Origin: an uncultured Dorea sp.
Lineage (GTDB): Bacteria; Bacillota; Clostridia; Lachnospirales; Lachnospiraceae
DNA: 62,481 nucleotides
Direction: 5' to 3'
Assembly: GCF_934294775.1 (NCBI RefSeq)
Contig: NZ_CAKRAH010000013.1
Coordinates: 1-62,481, forward strand
A model generated the notes under the pieces. The model was not told the DNA's origin. It worked only from the letters and a program-made list of their open reading frames with translations, and did not search any database. A program made the translations under genes and the position numbers. Numbering within the stretch: the first letter of the stretch is position 1; each line of letters begins with the position of its first letter. Below, piece by piece: positions 34,337 to 42,809 of this stretch.

Positions 34337-34379
34337 ACAATACATCGTTTTGTTAGCACTGTCAAGAGTTGAGTGCTAA
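34337..34379 (-). promoter_or_regulatory. clpB promoter with CIRCE operator (HrcA site)
   Basis: On the + strand TTAGCACTG (34353-34361), 9 bases, then GAGTGCTAA (34371-34379): CIRCE with one mismatch from the consensus TTAGCACTC-N9-GAGTGCTAA. On the minus strand TTGACA (34365-34360) lies inside it, and TATTGT (34342-34337) follows after 17 bases. HrcA bound here would block the -35 region. Confidence 0.93.
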
Positions 34380-34459
34380 TATTTTGAGATTTTTTTGCAA
34401 ACCTTGATTTTGGTGTGCTACCCGTCAAGTAGACAAATTAAATAACGAAAAATTTTTTC

Positions 34460-34482
34460 CCCGGTACAGTTTATGTACCGGG
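34460..34482. repeat. Hairpin at the edge of the transposase remnant
   Basis: CCCGGTACA and TGTACCGGG form a perfect 9-bp stem with a 5-base loop, just beyond the transposase stop. It may be part of the former insertion sequence. The 100 bases to its left, up to the CIRCE element, include the IS-end-like string CCGTCAAGTAGACAA at about 34425 and no gene. Confidence 0.5.
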
Positions 34483-34486
34483 TTGT

Positions 34487-34708
34487 TTATGCAACGTTTT
34501 CTAGTTTTTGTTCATGGAATTCCATTGGTGTAAGCACCCCAAGATTTCGTTGAACTCTTTTGTTTGTGTAATAATCTATGTATTTCTCTATGGCAAGAAT
34601 TAATTCTCCTTTTGTTTTATACTTTTTGCCATAATACATTTCTCGTTTCATTAGTCCCCAGAATCCTTCCATGGGACCATTATCGATACATCTTGCCACG
34701 CGAGACAT
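34487..34708 (-). pseudogene. IS3-family transposase C-terminal remnant
   Basis: 73 residues matching the end of an IS3-family OrfB integrase core: SRVARCIDNGPMEGFWGLMK (with the catalytic Glu of the DDE triad), YYTNKRVQRNLGVLTPMEFH. The first two thirds, with both catalytic Asp residues, are missing, and an in-frame stop lies just before the first Met. It is therefore an inactive relic of an insertion at the boundary between the clpB region and the more AT-rich DNA to the right. Confidence 0.88.
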
Positions 34709-34760
34709 ACGCTACATTCTTCCATCGTAATTCAGTCCTTTCTTTTTAATTTTGAATATA

Positions 34761-34795
34761 AAAAAAGCAGTCGATCATAAATGAAAGACTGCTTT
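34761..34795 (-). terminator. Terminator of the toxin-antitoxin operon
   Basis: AAAGCAGTC/GACTGCTTT stem (34764-34772 with 34787-34795), followed on the minus strand by a T-run, immediately downstream of the toxin gene. Confidence 0.85.
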
Positions 34796-34807
34796 AAATC
34801 ATATCCT

Positions 34808-35137
34808 TTATTGCTTTGTGTGGAGATTTAACTGATTGTCTATGTCCCGTCCGGCATACATTACTCTAAGTATTGTTACAACCTTTTTATCACTATCTGG
34901 AATATAAAGTACCACATAATTGTCTACTGGTAATACACGAAGCCCACGGCTTTTCCACGGTTCTTTTTCATATTTTCGATAACGCTCCGGCATCGTATCC
35001 AGACTTAATATCTGTTCTTCCAGACGGTCAAGCTGTCCGCTTGCATTTTCCGGCGATTGTAATTCAAAAGCAATATATTCAAAAATCCCTCTCAAATCAC
35101 TGTCAGCCTGTTCGGATACTTCTACTTCATATATCAT
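34808..35137 (-). CDS. RelE/ParE-family toxin
   Basis: A 109-residue protein of the RelE/ParE fold: YEVEVSEQADSDLRGIFEYIA at the start, a central helix pair, GLRVLPVDNYVVLYIPD and VVTILRVMYAGRDID at the end. The C-terminal ILRVMYAGRD pattern is common to ParE/RelE toxins. It overlaps the antitoxin stop by 4 bases. Whether it cuts mRNA on the ribosome or poisons gyrase cannot be told from the sequence. Confidence 0.9.
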   Translation of the reverse strand: MIYEVEVSEQADSDLRGIFEYIAFELQSPENASGQLDRLEEQILSLDTMPERYRKYEKEPWKSRGLRVLPVDNYVVLYIPDSDKKVVTILRVMYAGRDIDNQLNLHTKQ

Positions 35138-35442
35138 AAGCCATAATCCTTGCGAATGTCAGCAAAGGCTTTCTTCGCATTTTTTGTCCGTCCAGCCTGC
35201 ATATCCGCATATCCTTTCTCCAATTCTTCATTGAACTCTGCTTCTGATAATGTGCTGATGTCAACAGGTCTGGCAGATGGTATTTTTACTTCAAACGGAA
35301 GTCCTCTCTGTAAGATAATCTGTTTATAAAACATATTGATAGCACTGGAAGCAGGGATACCAAGTGTAGACAGGATACTTTCTGCTTTTTCTTTGACATC
35401 TGGTTCAATCCTTGCATATAAATTTGCTGATTTTGTAGCCAT
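35134..35442 (-). CDS. RelB/DinJ-family antitoxin
   Basis: A 102-residue antitoxin. The N-terminus (ANLYARIEPDVKEKAESIL) is a ribbon-helix-helix DNA-binding segment of the RelB/DinJ type, followed by LGIPASSAINMFYKQI and a C-terminal toxin-binding tail (LEKGYADMQAGRTKNAKKAF). The ATG at 35442 follows AAAGGAG by 9 bases; the frame to 35532 has no ribosome site. First gene of a two-gene operon, probably autorepressed at the palindrome in its promoter. Confidence 0.9.
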   Translation of the reverse strand: MATKSANLYARIEPDVKEKAESILSTLGIPASSAINMFYKQIILQRGLPFEVKIPSARPVDISTLSEAEFNEELEKGYADMQAGRTKNAKKAFADIRKDYGL

Positions 35443-35484
35443 ATAAAACATCTCCTTTCGTGAGTAGTGTTTCCATCTATCATT

Positions 35485-35513
35485 ATTATATGCATATGTC
35501 CGCACAATAGCAA
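35485..35513 (-). promoter_or_regulatory. Toxin-antitoxin promoter with palindrome
   Basis: On the minus strand TTGCTA (35513-35508), a 17-base spacer and TATAAT (35490-35485). The palindrome ATATGCATAT (35488-35497) overlaps the -10 box, a fitting site for antitoxin autoregulation. No gene lies between 35443 and 35779. Confidence 0.65.
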
Positions 35514-35643
35514 TACTGATTTTACGTTCCAATAATCTTATTAAATAACTGCTACAATACGTCTTTTACGCCGGACTCATTGAATATAAGACTAATGGCT
35601 GCTAAGACAATATCACCGTCATTTATTTCTTTATAAATATCAC

Positions 35644-35671
35644 TTTACATCATATATTTTCGTGCTAAAAT
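35644..35671 (+). promoter_or_regulatory. Promoter of the second yitT-type gene
   Basis: TTTACA (35644-35649), a 16-base spacer, TAAAAT (35666-35671). Transcription would start near 35678, giving a leader of about 100 bases. Confidence 0.6.
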
Positions 35672-35687
35672 GTACATACATTCCACA

Positions 35688-35744
35688 CGATAACCACAAT
35701 CGCAAGCCACAGCTTAACCCTGGCTGCAACTGCTGCGATTATCG
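35688..35744 (+). promoter_or_regulatory. Structured leader hairpin of the second yitT-type gene
   Basis: CGATAA (35688-35693) pairs with TTATCG (35739-35744). Inside it TCGCA/TGCGA and then AGCCA/TGGCT pair, giving a layered stem with internal loops beginning about 10 bases into the predicted transcript. There is no T-run, so it would act on translation or stability. No known riboswitch class was recognised. Confidence 0.5.
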
Positions 35745-35779
35745 TCGCACATTATAATCTGAAGATAAGGACATATACT

Positions 35780-36634
35780 ATGAATTACTTTATGAAATAT
35801 TTTAAGAGCTTTTGTCTTATTACAATCAGTATCACCATCATGTGTATAGGTGTTTACTTTTTCAAATTTCCGAACAACTTCACTTTTGGTGGCGTAACCG
35901 GTGCTGCTGTTGTGTTTGCCAAAATCACACCACTATCTGCGAGTATGTTCTCTACGATTGTCAATATAGTTCTTCTTTTAATTGGTTTTATTTTCCTTGG
36001 GAAGGATTTTGCGATTAAAACTACTTATGCGACCGTGCTCATGTCGTTTGAACTTCTTGGCTTTGAGAAGTTATATCCACTCAGTAAGCCGCTTTCAAAT
36101 GAGCCAATGCTTGAGCTGATTTTTGCGATTACGCTGCCTGCTATTGCTTCTGCTCTGCTTTTCTATGACGGAGCTTCAAGTGGTGGAACTGATGTCATAG
36201 CTATGATTGTCAAGAAATACACTCATGTCAGTGATATCGGCATTGCTTTATTCCTTACGGATCTCATTATGATTATCATTGCCTGCTTTGTCTTTGATAT
36301 CAAGACAGCGCTTTATTCATTTGTCGGTCTTGTTGTGAAGTCATTTTTGATTGATTCGATTATTGAGAATATAATGCTTCGAAAATCCATCATGCTTATC
36401 TGTGATGACAAGGATGTAATATGCGATTATATTATAAATGTTCTGCACAAGAGCGCTACGTATGTTGATGCAAGAGGTGCATATACCGGTGCCAGACACT
36501 ATATTGTTTTTACTACACTCACCAGAAAACAGGCTGTAGAACTAAGAGGCTTCATTCATCAGAACAATCTTCAGGCTTTTATGTCTGTCATGAGCACCAG
36601 TGAGGTATTTGGAAAAGGGTTCTCTAGTCTATAG
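35780..36634 (+). CDS. YitT family membrane protein, second copy
   Basis: A 284-residue YitT paralogue: an opening helix (FCLITISITIMCIGVYFF), FGGVTGAAVVFAKI, FYDGASSGGTDVIAMIVKK and a C-terminal DUF2179 domain (TYVDARGAYTGARHY). It differs widely from the copy at 29357, so it is not a recent duplicate, and its codon use is AT-rich like its right-hand neighbours. It has its own promoter and a structured leader. Function unknown. Confidence 0.87.
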   Translation: MNYFMKYFKSFCLITISITIMCIGVYFFKFPNNFTFGGVTGAAVVFAKITPLSASMFSTIVNIVLLLIGFIFLGKDFAIKTTYATVLMSFELLGFEKLYPLSKPLSNEPMLELIFAITLPAIASALLFYDGASSGGTDVIAMIVKKYTHVSDIGIALFLTDLIMIIIACFVFDIKTALYSFVGLVVKSFLIDSIIENIMLRKSIMLICDDKDVICDYIINVLHKSATYVDARGAYTGARHYIVFTTLTRKQAVELRGFIHQNNLQAFMSVMSTSEVFGKGFSSL

Positions 36635-36646
36635 AGAACCCCTTTT
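36613..36646. terminator. Bidirectional terminator overlapping the yitT-type stop codon
   Basis: AAAAGGGTTCTCTA pairs with TAGAGAACCCCTTTT with one bulged C. The stop codon of the upstream gene lies in the hairpin. It ends transcription of the convergent yitT-type and SNF2 genes. Confidence 0.85.
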
Positions 36647-36651
36647 CATAT

Positions 36652-39600
36652 TTAAAGCAATTCTAACAAATCTTCTTTAGTCATGCTGGTGATATTTCCA
36701 TTCTCACCACTTAATATCTCATTTGCCAGATCCGCTTTATCCTGCTGCATTTTTACTATTTTCTCTTCTATCGTGCCCTTCGCGATAAGCTTATAGACTG
36801 TGACCACTTTGGTCTGTCCTATTCTATGCGCACGGTCTGTGGCCTGATTCTGCGCCGCCACATTCCACCATGGGTCATAATGTATTACCATATCTGCGCC
36901 TGTCAAATTGAGACCTGTTCCTCCAGCCTTTAGTGATATAAGGAAAACAGGAATACTATTTGTATTGAACTTCTTCACAAGTTCAAGCCTTTTTTCTTTA
37001 GGCGTTGCACCTGTTATCACATAATATTCAATCTGTTTCCTATCAAGTTCTTTTGCGAGGATTTCCAGCATAGAAGTAAATTGCGAGAATATAAGCATCT
37101 TATGCTCACCTTCTATTGCTCTATCAATAAGCTCCATGCAGGCTTCTCTCTTAGCAGATTCTCCTGTGTAATTCTCAACCATAAGTGCTGGATCACAACA
37201 TATCTGTCTGATTCGTGTAAGCTCTGCAAGTATCTGTATTTTGTTTTTCTTAAATGACTCCTCATCCTGTCCACGCAATTTCTCTTTCATATGAACAACC
37301 TGCGCATCATAAAGCTGCTGCTGTTTTTCATCCATATGTGCATACTGCAGTTCTTCCATCTTATCTGGGAGATCTTTCAGCACATCGCCCTTTAATCGTC
37401 TGAGTATAAATGGTGACACCATCCTCTTTAATCGTCTGGTTGCATCTTCATCCTTCTGCTTGACTATAGGTGTCTCTATCTCCTTTTTAAATACATCATA
37501 TCCATACAAAAATCCAGGCATCAGATAATCAAATATGCTCCACAGTTCACTTAATCTATTCTCGATTGGTGTTCCTGTAAGTGCCATCTTATGCTTTGCA
37601 TGTATTAGCTTGACTGACTTGGCTGCTGCAGTTGTATGTGTCTTTATGTACTGCGCTTCATCTATCACCTGATATTCGAAATGCTTATCCTCGTATTCTG
37701 CTATATCTCTTTTTAATAAATCATATGATGTAATAACTGCATCATAGTCGGCATACCTGTCTATTATCTCTTTTCGCTCATCCGCCTTTCCTACAACTAC
37801 CGCAGTCTTAAGGTTTGGAGCAAACTGGCTAAACTCTTCCTGCCAGTTATACACAAGCGAAGCTGGACATACAATCAGAGAGGTTCCTATGTTTGTTCCT
37901 GCAATTACACTTATCATCTGCAGTGTTTTTCCCAGTCCCATATCATCTGCAAGTATTCCACCAAAATTATTATCGGTAAGTGCTCTTATCCACTTATATC
38001 CGTATTTTTGATAATTTCTAAGCACCTTCGTCAAGTTCTCTGGCAGCTCATAATCTGCATCTGCTATAGTCTTAAATCCTTTTACCAGATTTCTGAAATA
38101 GCTATCACGACTTGAATAAATCTCTGTGCAGTTTTCAAGCATCTTATCGAGATATAACGCTCTGTAAAGTGGAAGATTCATCTTACCAGTGACAAATTCT
38201 TTTGCAGATATATGCATTGACTCCATCATTGCACTGAGCTCTGCTATGTTTTCGTCAGTGATATCAACAAATTCACCATTTTTGAGACGATGGTATTTCT
38301 TCTTAAGTCTGTAGCTTTCAAGTATATCAAGCAGTTCTTTCGGTGAAATATCGTCTGATGATATCTCAAGATTCATTATGTCACTTTGTACTGACACTCC
38401 GACAGATATCTTGAGATTCTTCTTTGTATTCTTACGCTTAAAACTATTAGTGCATCGAACCTCACCTATCATCATCATCTCTGATATTCCCTGGTCCAGC
38501 AATCGGTATACCCGATCCTCATCATCTGGACATATCAAAATATCGCCATTGTCATCCCTTGCAAATTCATCAAAATACTCTGTCGCAAGTGATAATGCTT
38601 CTGCCTCTTTAAGCTTGTCCCTGTATTTTTCTACTATCTGGGTTGGCTCTCTCATATCAATTATAGAAAATGTCTCGTTCTCATACTTCGCCATCGGACG
38701 GCATATGAGATAATTCTTCTCTGCATCAAGATAGAAAATTATATCCATATCCTGCGGCAGGAAATCTTCCACCATATCTCCAACATGGTTGGTTATGTCA
38801 GCACATTTTTCTAACTCTGGCAGAATTCTGTAGTAAAATTCCGCTATATTGTTTCGGCCTACATGTATCTCAATATCGCCATCAATGCTTAAATTCCAAA
38901 GTGGATCCAGCAGCTTCCTGTTTTCATCATCCAGTCTGCAGATAGAATTTTCTTCTATATAATACAGATATTTCGATCCGCTTATTAAAATAGGCAGGCT
39001 TCCTTCGATTCGAATTGATTCAAGCTCCTTCCCTTTTTTCTCCGGATAAATCTCAAGTTCTGCTTTTATTGTTCCATTTTTAAAAGAAATCTTTCTCTCT
39101 TTCGCACCAATATTCCTATCGATAAAAGCGATTGGCTTTCCGCTTTCTATCTCCATATCAAAAAATTCATCAATCCTTGTTCCATACAAATCAATGTATG
39201 AACTCATACTCTCGGATTTTACTTCTGGTGCATACCAGCTTCTGTTTTTCTGCTCCAGTCTGTGCTTGTGCTGGAATTCCTGCTTTACTTCCTGGTTTAT
39301 GTATTCAATATATCTTCGGGCATCCGGGGTGTACTGGGCTATTGCAAGATCTATAGTCTCACTCTTACCAAGCTTAAGCACATCCTTATTCTGATTCCTT
39401 GTGTAGAAATCCTTGATGCTTTTCATGACATACATCTTGTTCTTTCCAATCTTAAAAGACAAATGCAGCTCATCATCCTCTAAAATCAGACGAGGCTGTA
39501 TATCTACCTGACCGATGATATCTGTGCTTTCCACTTTTCTTGCCATCTTCTGTGCATGTAATCCTCTGAAAGCCTCAAGCATCTGCATTCCCTGCAAATC

Positions 39601-40329
39601 GGTTGCATCACCTACTGTATGTGTCTTCTGATATTCATTCGCAAGAAGCATAAGTGCTGCCACATGACGGCATGCCTTTTTCTCCGATTCTCTCCAGTAA
39701 TACGAATTCATGCGGTATCCACAATTACATTTTGGCACCATACAGGACATACTTAAGATATTCTCCCTGTCCATCTCAAACTGCACATCATATATAAGTC
39801 CTTTATCACCATGATATGTTCCATAGACCATAGCGTGTTGATCACCGTAATCCATATAGCTCGCCGAATATCCAGTCTCTATCTTCTCAAATGTCACCTT
39901 CTGTGTTCTGACATCTTTCCTTGCTCCGTCTACTACTTTCTCTGTAAATTCCACATCCTCTGCCAACGCTGGAATGTCAAAATACTGATAATTTTCTTCA
40001 TCACTTTCTTCAAAAAGTGATATTTTCTTCTCTTTTGCCTTCGGCTTTCCGTCAAGCTCGTGAAGTTTCTTTGATTCTATCTCATACATGACAGCCGCCA
40101 TATGCTTGCAGTTATTTCCCTCTTCTGCATATGGACAGTCACACCACATTTGCGGACTGTCTGGCTCATCATCAAAAGAGATATCAACAGAATAGCTTCT
40201 TTTCGAATCATTGCTTGATACAGTTGCTCCTATATAATCATCATCCACTTCATCGATTGTCACATTACCGCACAGATAATACATCTGTCCCCTTTGAAGT
40301 ACTCTGTTGGTAAATCTCTTCTTCCACAT
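36652..40329 (-). CDS. SNF2-family DEAD/DEAH helicase with two SWIM zinc fingers
   Basis: A 1225-residue SWI2/SNF2 ATPase. Two N-terminal SWIM-type zinc sites, CxC-n-CxH: CDCPYAEEGNNCKH and a second starting CNCGYRMNSYYW and closing with CRH about 140 residues later. A long middle region with beta-rich repeats precedes the helicase: LADDMGLGKT (motif I), VIDEAQ (DEAQ box), ALTGTPIENR, and the C-terminal ISLKAGGTGLNLTGAD and DRAHRIGQ (about 760-1215). Such proteins move along dsDNA or remodel nucleoprotein. The ATG at 40329 follows AGAGGTG; the GTG at 40338 overlaps it. Role in Clostridia unknown. Confidence 0.9.
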   Translation of the reverse strand: MWKKRFTNRVLQRGQMYYLCGNVTIDEVDDDYIGATVSSNDSKRSYSVDISFDDEPDSPQMWCDCPYAEEGNNCKHMAAVMYEIESKKLHELDGKPKAKEKKISLFEESDEENYQYFDIPALAEDVEFTEKVVDGARKDVRTQKVTFEKIETGYSASYMDYGDQHAMVYGTYHGDKGLIYDVQFEMDRENILSMSCMVPKCNCGYRMNSYYWRESEKKACRHVAALMLLANEYQKTHTVGDATDLQGMQMLEAFRGLHAQKMARKVESTDIIGQVDIQPRLILEDDELHLSFKIGKNKMYVMKSIKDFYTRNQNKDVLKLGKSETIDLAIAQYTPDARRYIEYINQEVKQEFQHKHRLEQKNRSWYAPEVKSESMSSYIDLYGTRIDEFFDMEIESGKPIAFIDRNIGAKERKISFKNGTIKAELEIYPEKKGKELESIRIEGSLPILISGSKYLYYIEENSICRLDDENRKLLDPLWNLSIDGDIEIHVGRNNIAEFYYRILPELEKCADITNHVGDMVEDFLPQDMDIIFYLDAEKNYLICRPMAKYENETFSIIDMREPTQIVEKYRDKLKEAEALSLATEYFDEFARDDNGDILICPDDEDRVYRLLDQGISEMMMIGEVRCTNSFKRKNTKKNLKISVGVSVQSDIMNLEISSDDISPKELLDILESYRLKKKYHRLKNGEFVDITDENIAELSAMMESMHISAKEFVTGKMNLPLYRALYLDKMLENCTEIYSSRDSYFRNLVKGFKTIADADYELPENLTKVLRNYQKYGYKWIRALTDNNFGGILADDMGLGKTLQMISVIAGTNIGTSLIVCPASLVYNWQEEFSQFAPNLKTAVVVGKADERKEIIDRYADYDAVITSYDLLKRDIAEYEDKHFEYQVIDEAQYIKTHTTAAAKSVKLIHAKHKMALTGTPIENRLSELWSIFDYLMPGFLYGYDVFKKEIETPIVKQKDEDATRRLKRMVSPFILRRLKGDVLKDLPDKMEELQYAHMDEKQQQLYDAQVVHMKEKLRGQDEESFKKNKIQILAELTRIRQICCDPALMVENYTGESAKREACMELIDRAIEGEHKMLIFSQFTSMLEILAKELDRKQIEYYVITGATPKEKRLELVKKFNTNSIPVFLISLKAGGTGLNLTGADMVIHYDPWWNVAAQNQATDRAHRIGQTKVVTVYKLIAKGTIEEKIVKMQQDKADLANEILSGENGNITSMTKEDLLELL

Positions 40330-40358
40330 ATTTCTCACCTCTATGATTGCATATTTAT

Positions 40359-40559
40359 CTAACCCTGAAAGCTGTTAGTCACCCATCTGTCAATCAGCTG
40401 GCTCATCTGCGTATCATCTTCCGTCATCCTGCTCTGGGCATATATTTTACGTTCACGTTCCGAAGGTGTGTCAGCAAATACATGCTTAGGATCATGTGCC
40501 TTTATAGCTTCCTGCGTTTTCCTGTCTAAGTATACTCCTTTTTCCATATTCCTTCTCAT
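40359..40559 (-). CDS. Small uncharacterised protein upstream of the SNF2 gene
   Basis: A charged, soluble protein of up to 66 residues (KGVYLDRKTQEAIKAHDPKH near the start, WVTNSFQG at the end), family not recognised. It lies 29 bases before the SNF2 ATG on the same strand and has balanced, non-shadow composition with no membrane helix. Two starts are possible (40559 or 40547); AGAAGG sits only 3 bases before the second and nothing good precedes the first, so translation is not assured. Confidence 0.5.
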   Translation of the reverse strand: MRRNMEKGVYLDRKTQEAIKAHDPKHVFADTPSERERKIYAQSRMTEDDTQMSQLIDRWVTNSFQG

Positions 40560-40673
40560 TTTTTTGCTAAAAATTTGGGATTTTTAAAATTGACCTTTTT
40601 GAAAATGAAAATAGTCTATTTTCATCTTTAGAATATGGAATTATTTATAATTTACTCACTTTTTAATATTTTA

Positions 40674-42260
40674 TCAGGAAGACTGATATGTCACCACTAT
40701 GTCACCGTCAAGTATTCTCGTCTTACCTGTCGGTATGATATTATCATCTCCTCTTTTGATCAACGCAATAAGTATATCCTTCGGCAGATTCAGTTCCCTT
40801 ATCTTCTTATTACACCATTCATGTCTGCTATCTATCACATTTTCCTGCAAATCCTCTTCTTCTTCCGGCTCAAACGTAGGCACACTCAGGATAACGTTGT
40901 CCTCCGCTTTTATTACGGTGTCACCTCTTGGTATTATTGTATCGTCTCCTCTTTTGATCATAAGTGCAAGCGATCCCGTCGGTATACTGACCTCGCTCAC
41001 GCATCTGTTTTCCCAGTTATGTCCGCATGGTATGTACATTCGCATCATCGTAATCGCTGATTCCTCTTTGTAATCATTAAACGTCTTCCTGACGTCGCAG
41101 TCCTCATCTATCATACCAAAAAGGGATGCCATTTTCGGCAGAAACGTTCCCTGAATTGCCACTGATAATAGGGCAACAATAAATACGATATGAAAAAGTC
41201 TATCGTCATCTCCAATTGTTACCATTATTGCAAAAACAATTGAAGATGCCCCTCGAAGTCCCGCCCATGATACAAGCAGACACTGCGGCACTTTGCCGCC
41301 AAATGGCTTAAGTAAGGCAAATACAGCTATTGGTCTTGCTACAAGTGTTATGAAGATGGCTATAAGAAGTGCATCTGCAAATACACCTGAGAATTTGTGG
41401 GGGAACGCCAAAAGTCCCAGCAAAAAGAAAATTATAATCTGTGCAAGTCCGGTTATTCCATCGAAAAATGGAATCATTACATCCTTGCCCCTTATGTTCC
41501 CATTTCCAAGCACAATTCCCATTATGTATACGCTTAAGAATTCATTGCCTCCCGCAAGGTCAGACAATCCGAATGTCATAAGCACAAGTCCTATCATAAA
41601 AATGGCATCAAGTCCTTCTGGAATTACTTCTTTTTTCTTATAAAGTAATAATCCAAGGGCTGCCATTGTGATTCCTATTATTATTCCAAAAAACACCTGT
41701 GAAAATACTACAAGTGCAACATTCCCCATTTGGTCTCCTGACTTAATCGCCAGTCCTATCACTGTAAGCATATAAGCGGTCGGATCGTTACTTCCGCTTT
41801 CTACTTCAAGCATGGAGGCCGTCTGGTATTTGAGATTTACTTTCTTTTTTCTGAGTACTGAGAACACGCTCGCAGCATCAGTACACGATAGTACCGCTCC
41901 GACTAAGAAACTGTCCGCGAATGAAAATCCAAGTACTAAATAACAAAATCCACCCACCAGGGTCGCAGTGAGAGCAACGCCAACCGTTGATAGCAGTATA
42001 GCTCTGACTGCAACTGGTCTTGCTGCTTTCCATTTTGTATTAAAACCACCATAAAACATAATAAAACAAAGTGCTATACTGCATACTTTGTCTGTAAATT
42101 CGTAATTATCAAAGTGTATTCTAAATATTCCGTCACTGCCAAATATCATACCTATTCCCATAAAAAGAATAAGTGCTGGCAATCCAAATCTGCCTGAAAA
42201 TTTCTCTGCAAGCACGCATAGAAAAAGTATCAGGGCTACCATAATTATTGTCATTGACAT
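40674..42260 (-). CDS. CPA1 cation/proton antiporter with two TrkA_C domains (NhaP2/CpaA-like)
   Basis: A 528-residue protein: about 12 membrane helices of the CPA1 exchanger fold (FSGRFGLPALILFMGIGMIFG, LSCTDAASVFSVLR, EVESGSNDPTAYM with the transport Asp) and two cytoplasmic TrkA_C units at about 390-455 and 460-528, each ending with a 'IKRGDD..IIP.G.T' pattern. TrkA_C domains in Firmicute antiporters often bind c-di-AMP, suggesting osmotic control of K+ or Na+ efflux. Start ATG at 42260 follows AAGGAG by 10 bases. Confidence 0.9.
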   Translation of the reverse strand: MSMTIIMVALILFLCVLAEKFSGRFGLPALILFMGIGMIFGSDGIFRIHFDNYEFTDKVCSIALCFIMFYGGFNTKWKAARPVAVRAILLSTVGVALTATLVGGFCYLVLGFSFADSFLVGAVLSCTDAASVFSVLRKKKVNLKYQTASMLEVESGSNDPTAYMLTVIGLAIKSGDQMGNVALVVFSQVFFGIIIGITMAALGLLLYKKKEVIPEGLDAIFMIGLVLMTFGLSDLAGGNEFLSVYIMGIVLGNGNIRGKDVMIPFFDGITGLAQIIIFFLLGLLAFPHKFSGVFADALLIAIFITLVARPIAVFALLKPFGGKVPQCLLVSWAGLRGASSIVFAIMVTIGDDDRLFHIVFIVALLSVAIQGTFLPKMASLFGMIDEDCDVRKTFNDYKEESAITMMRMYIPCGHNWENRCVSEVSIPTGSLALMIKRGDDTIIPRGDTVIKAEDNVILSVPTFEPEEEEDLQENVIDSRHEWCNKKIRELNLPKDILIALIKRGDDNIIPTGKTRILDGDIVVTYQSS

Positions 42261-42371
42261 GTGGCATCATCTCCTTCTTGAAACAATATCAATCAGAACC
42301 GCCTGTGAATAATAGAAACCTGAAATTTAATTCCTATTATTCTAAAGCAGTTCCAAATAGCTACATCGAAA

Positions 42372-42809
42372 TTACTGAACTTCAACTAATTCAATCTTGA
42401 AATTAAGCTCCTTGCCAGCCATCTCATGGTTGGCATCAAATGTGATATTAGTATCATCCTTAGCTGTAACCTTTACCGGGAATGGCTGTCCCATCTGGTT
42501 TGCTAAATACACCTGCTGCCCTACGCTAAGGTCCTCTGAACCCGGCATCTGTGCAATCTCAACTGTAAAAATGGCCTCTGGATCCGGCATGCCATATGCT
42601 TCTTCTGGCATAAGATGGATATCTACCACCTGTCCAACTTCCATATCTGCAACAGCAGCGTCAAATCCCTGAATCATCATTCCAGCACCACATACGAATT
42701 CAAGTGGTTCTCCTCTGTCGTATGATGAATCAAACTGTGTTCCATCGTTGAATGTTCCTTTGTAATGTGTCTTTACTGTCTTTCCTACGTTCTTTCCTTC
42801 TAAGCTCAT
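42372..42809 (-). CDS. slyD: FKBP-type peptidyl-prolyl isomerase, SlyD type
   Basis: A 145-residue SlyD-like foldase. The FKBP core (VKTHYKGTFNDGTQFDSSY, PLEFVCGAGMMIQGFD) encloses an insert-in-flap chaperone domain (about 70-125) and closes with NHEMAGKELNFKIELVEV. The His/Cys-rich nickel-binding tail of E. coli SlyD is absent. It acts in the cytoplasm on new or unfolded proteins. Single gene with its own ribosome site. Confidence 0.93.
   Translation of the reverse strand: MSLEGKNVGKTVKTHYKGTFNDGTQFDSSYDRGEPLEFVCGAGMMIQGFDAAVADMEVGQVVDIHLMPEEAYGMPDPEAIFTVEIAQMPGSEDLSVGQQVYLANQMGQPFPVKVTAKDDTNITFDANHEMAGKELNFKIELVEVQ

Noticed and set aside
34353..34379. CIRCE element serving the DNA to its right
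   Set aside because: The -35 and -10 boxes inside and beside it point left toward clpB; no gene starts rightward from it.
29357..36634. Two yitT-type genes as a recent duplication
   Set aside because: The proteins differ throughout and have different leaders and codon use, so they are old paralogues or separately acquired.
40635..41060. 141-codon + strand frame opposite the antiporter gene
   Set aside because: Lies within the antiporter coding region; no independent evidence.
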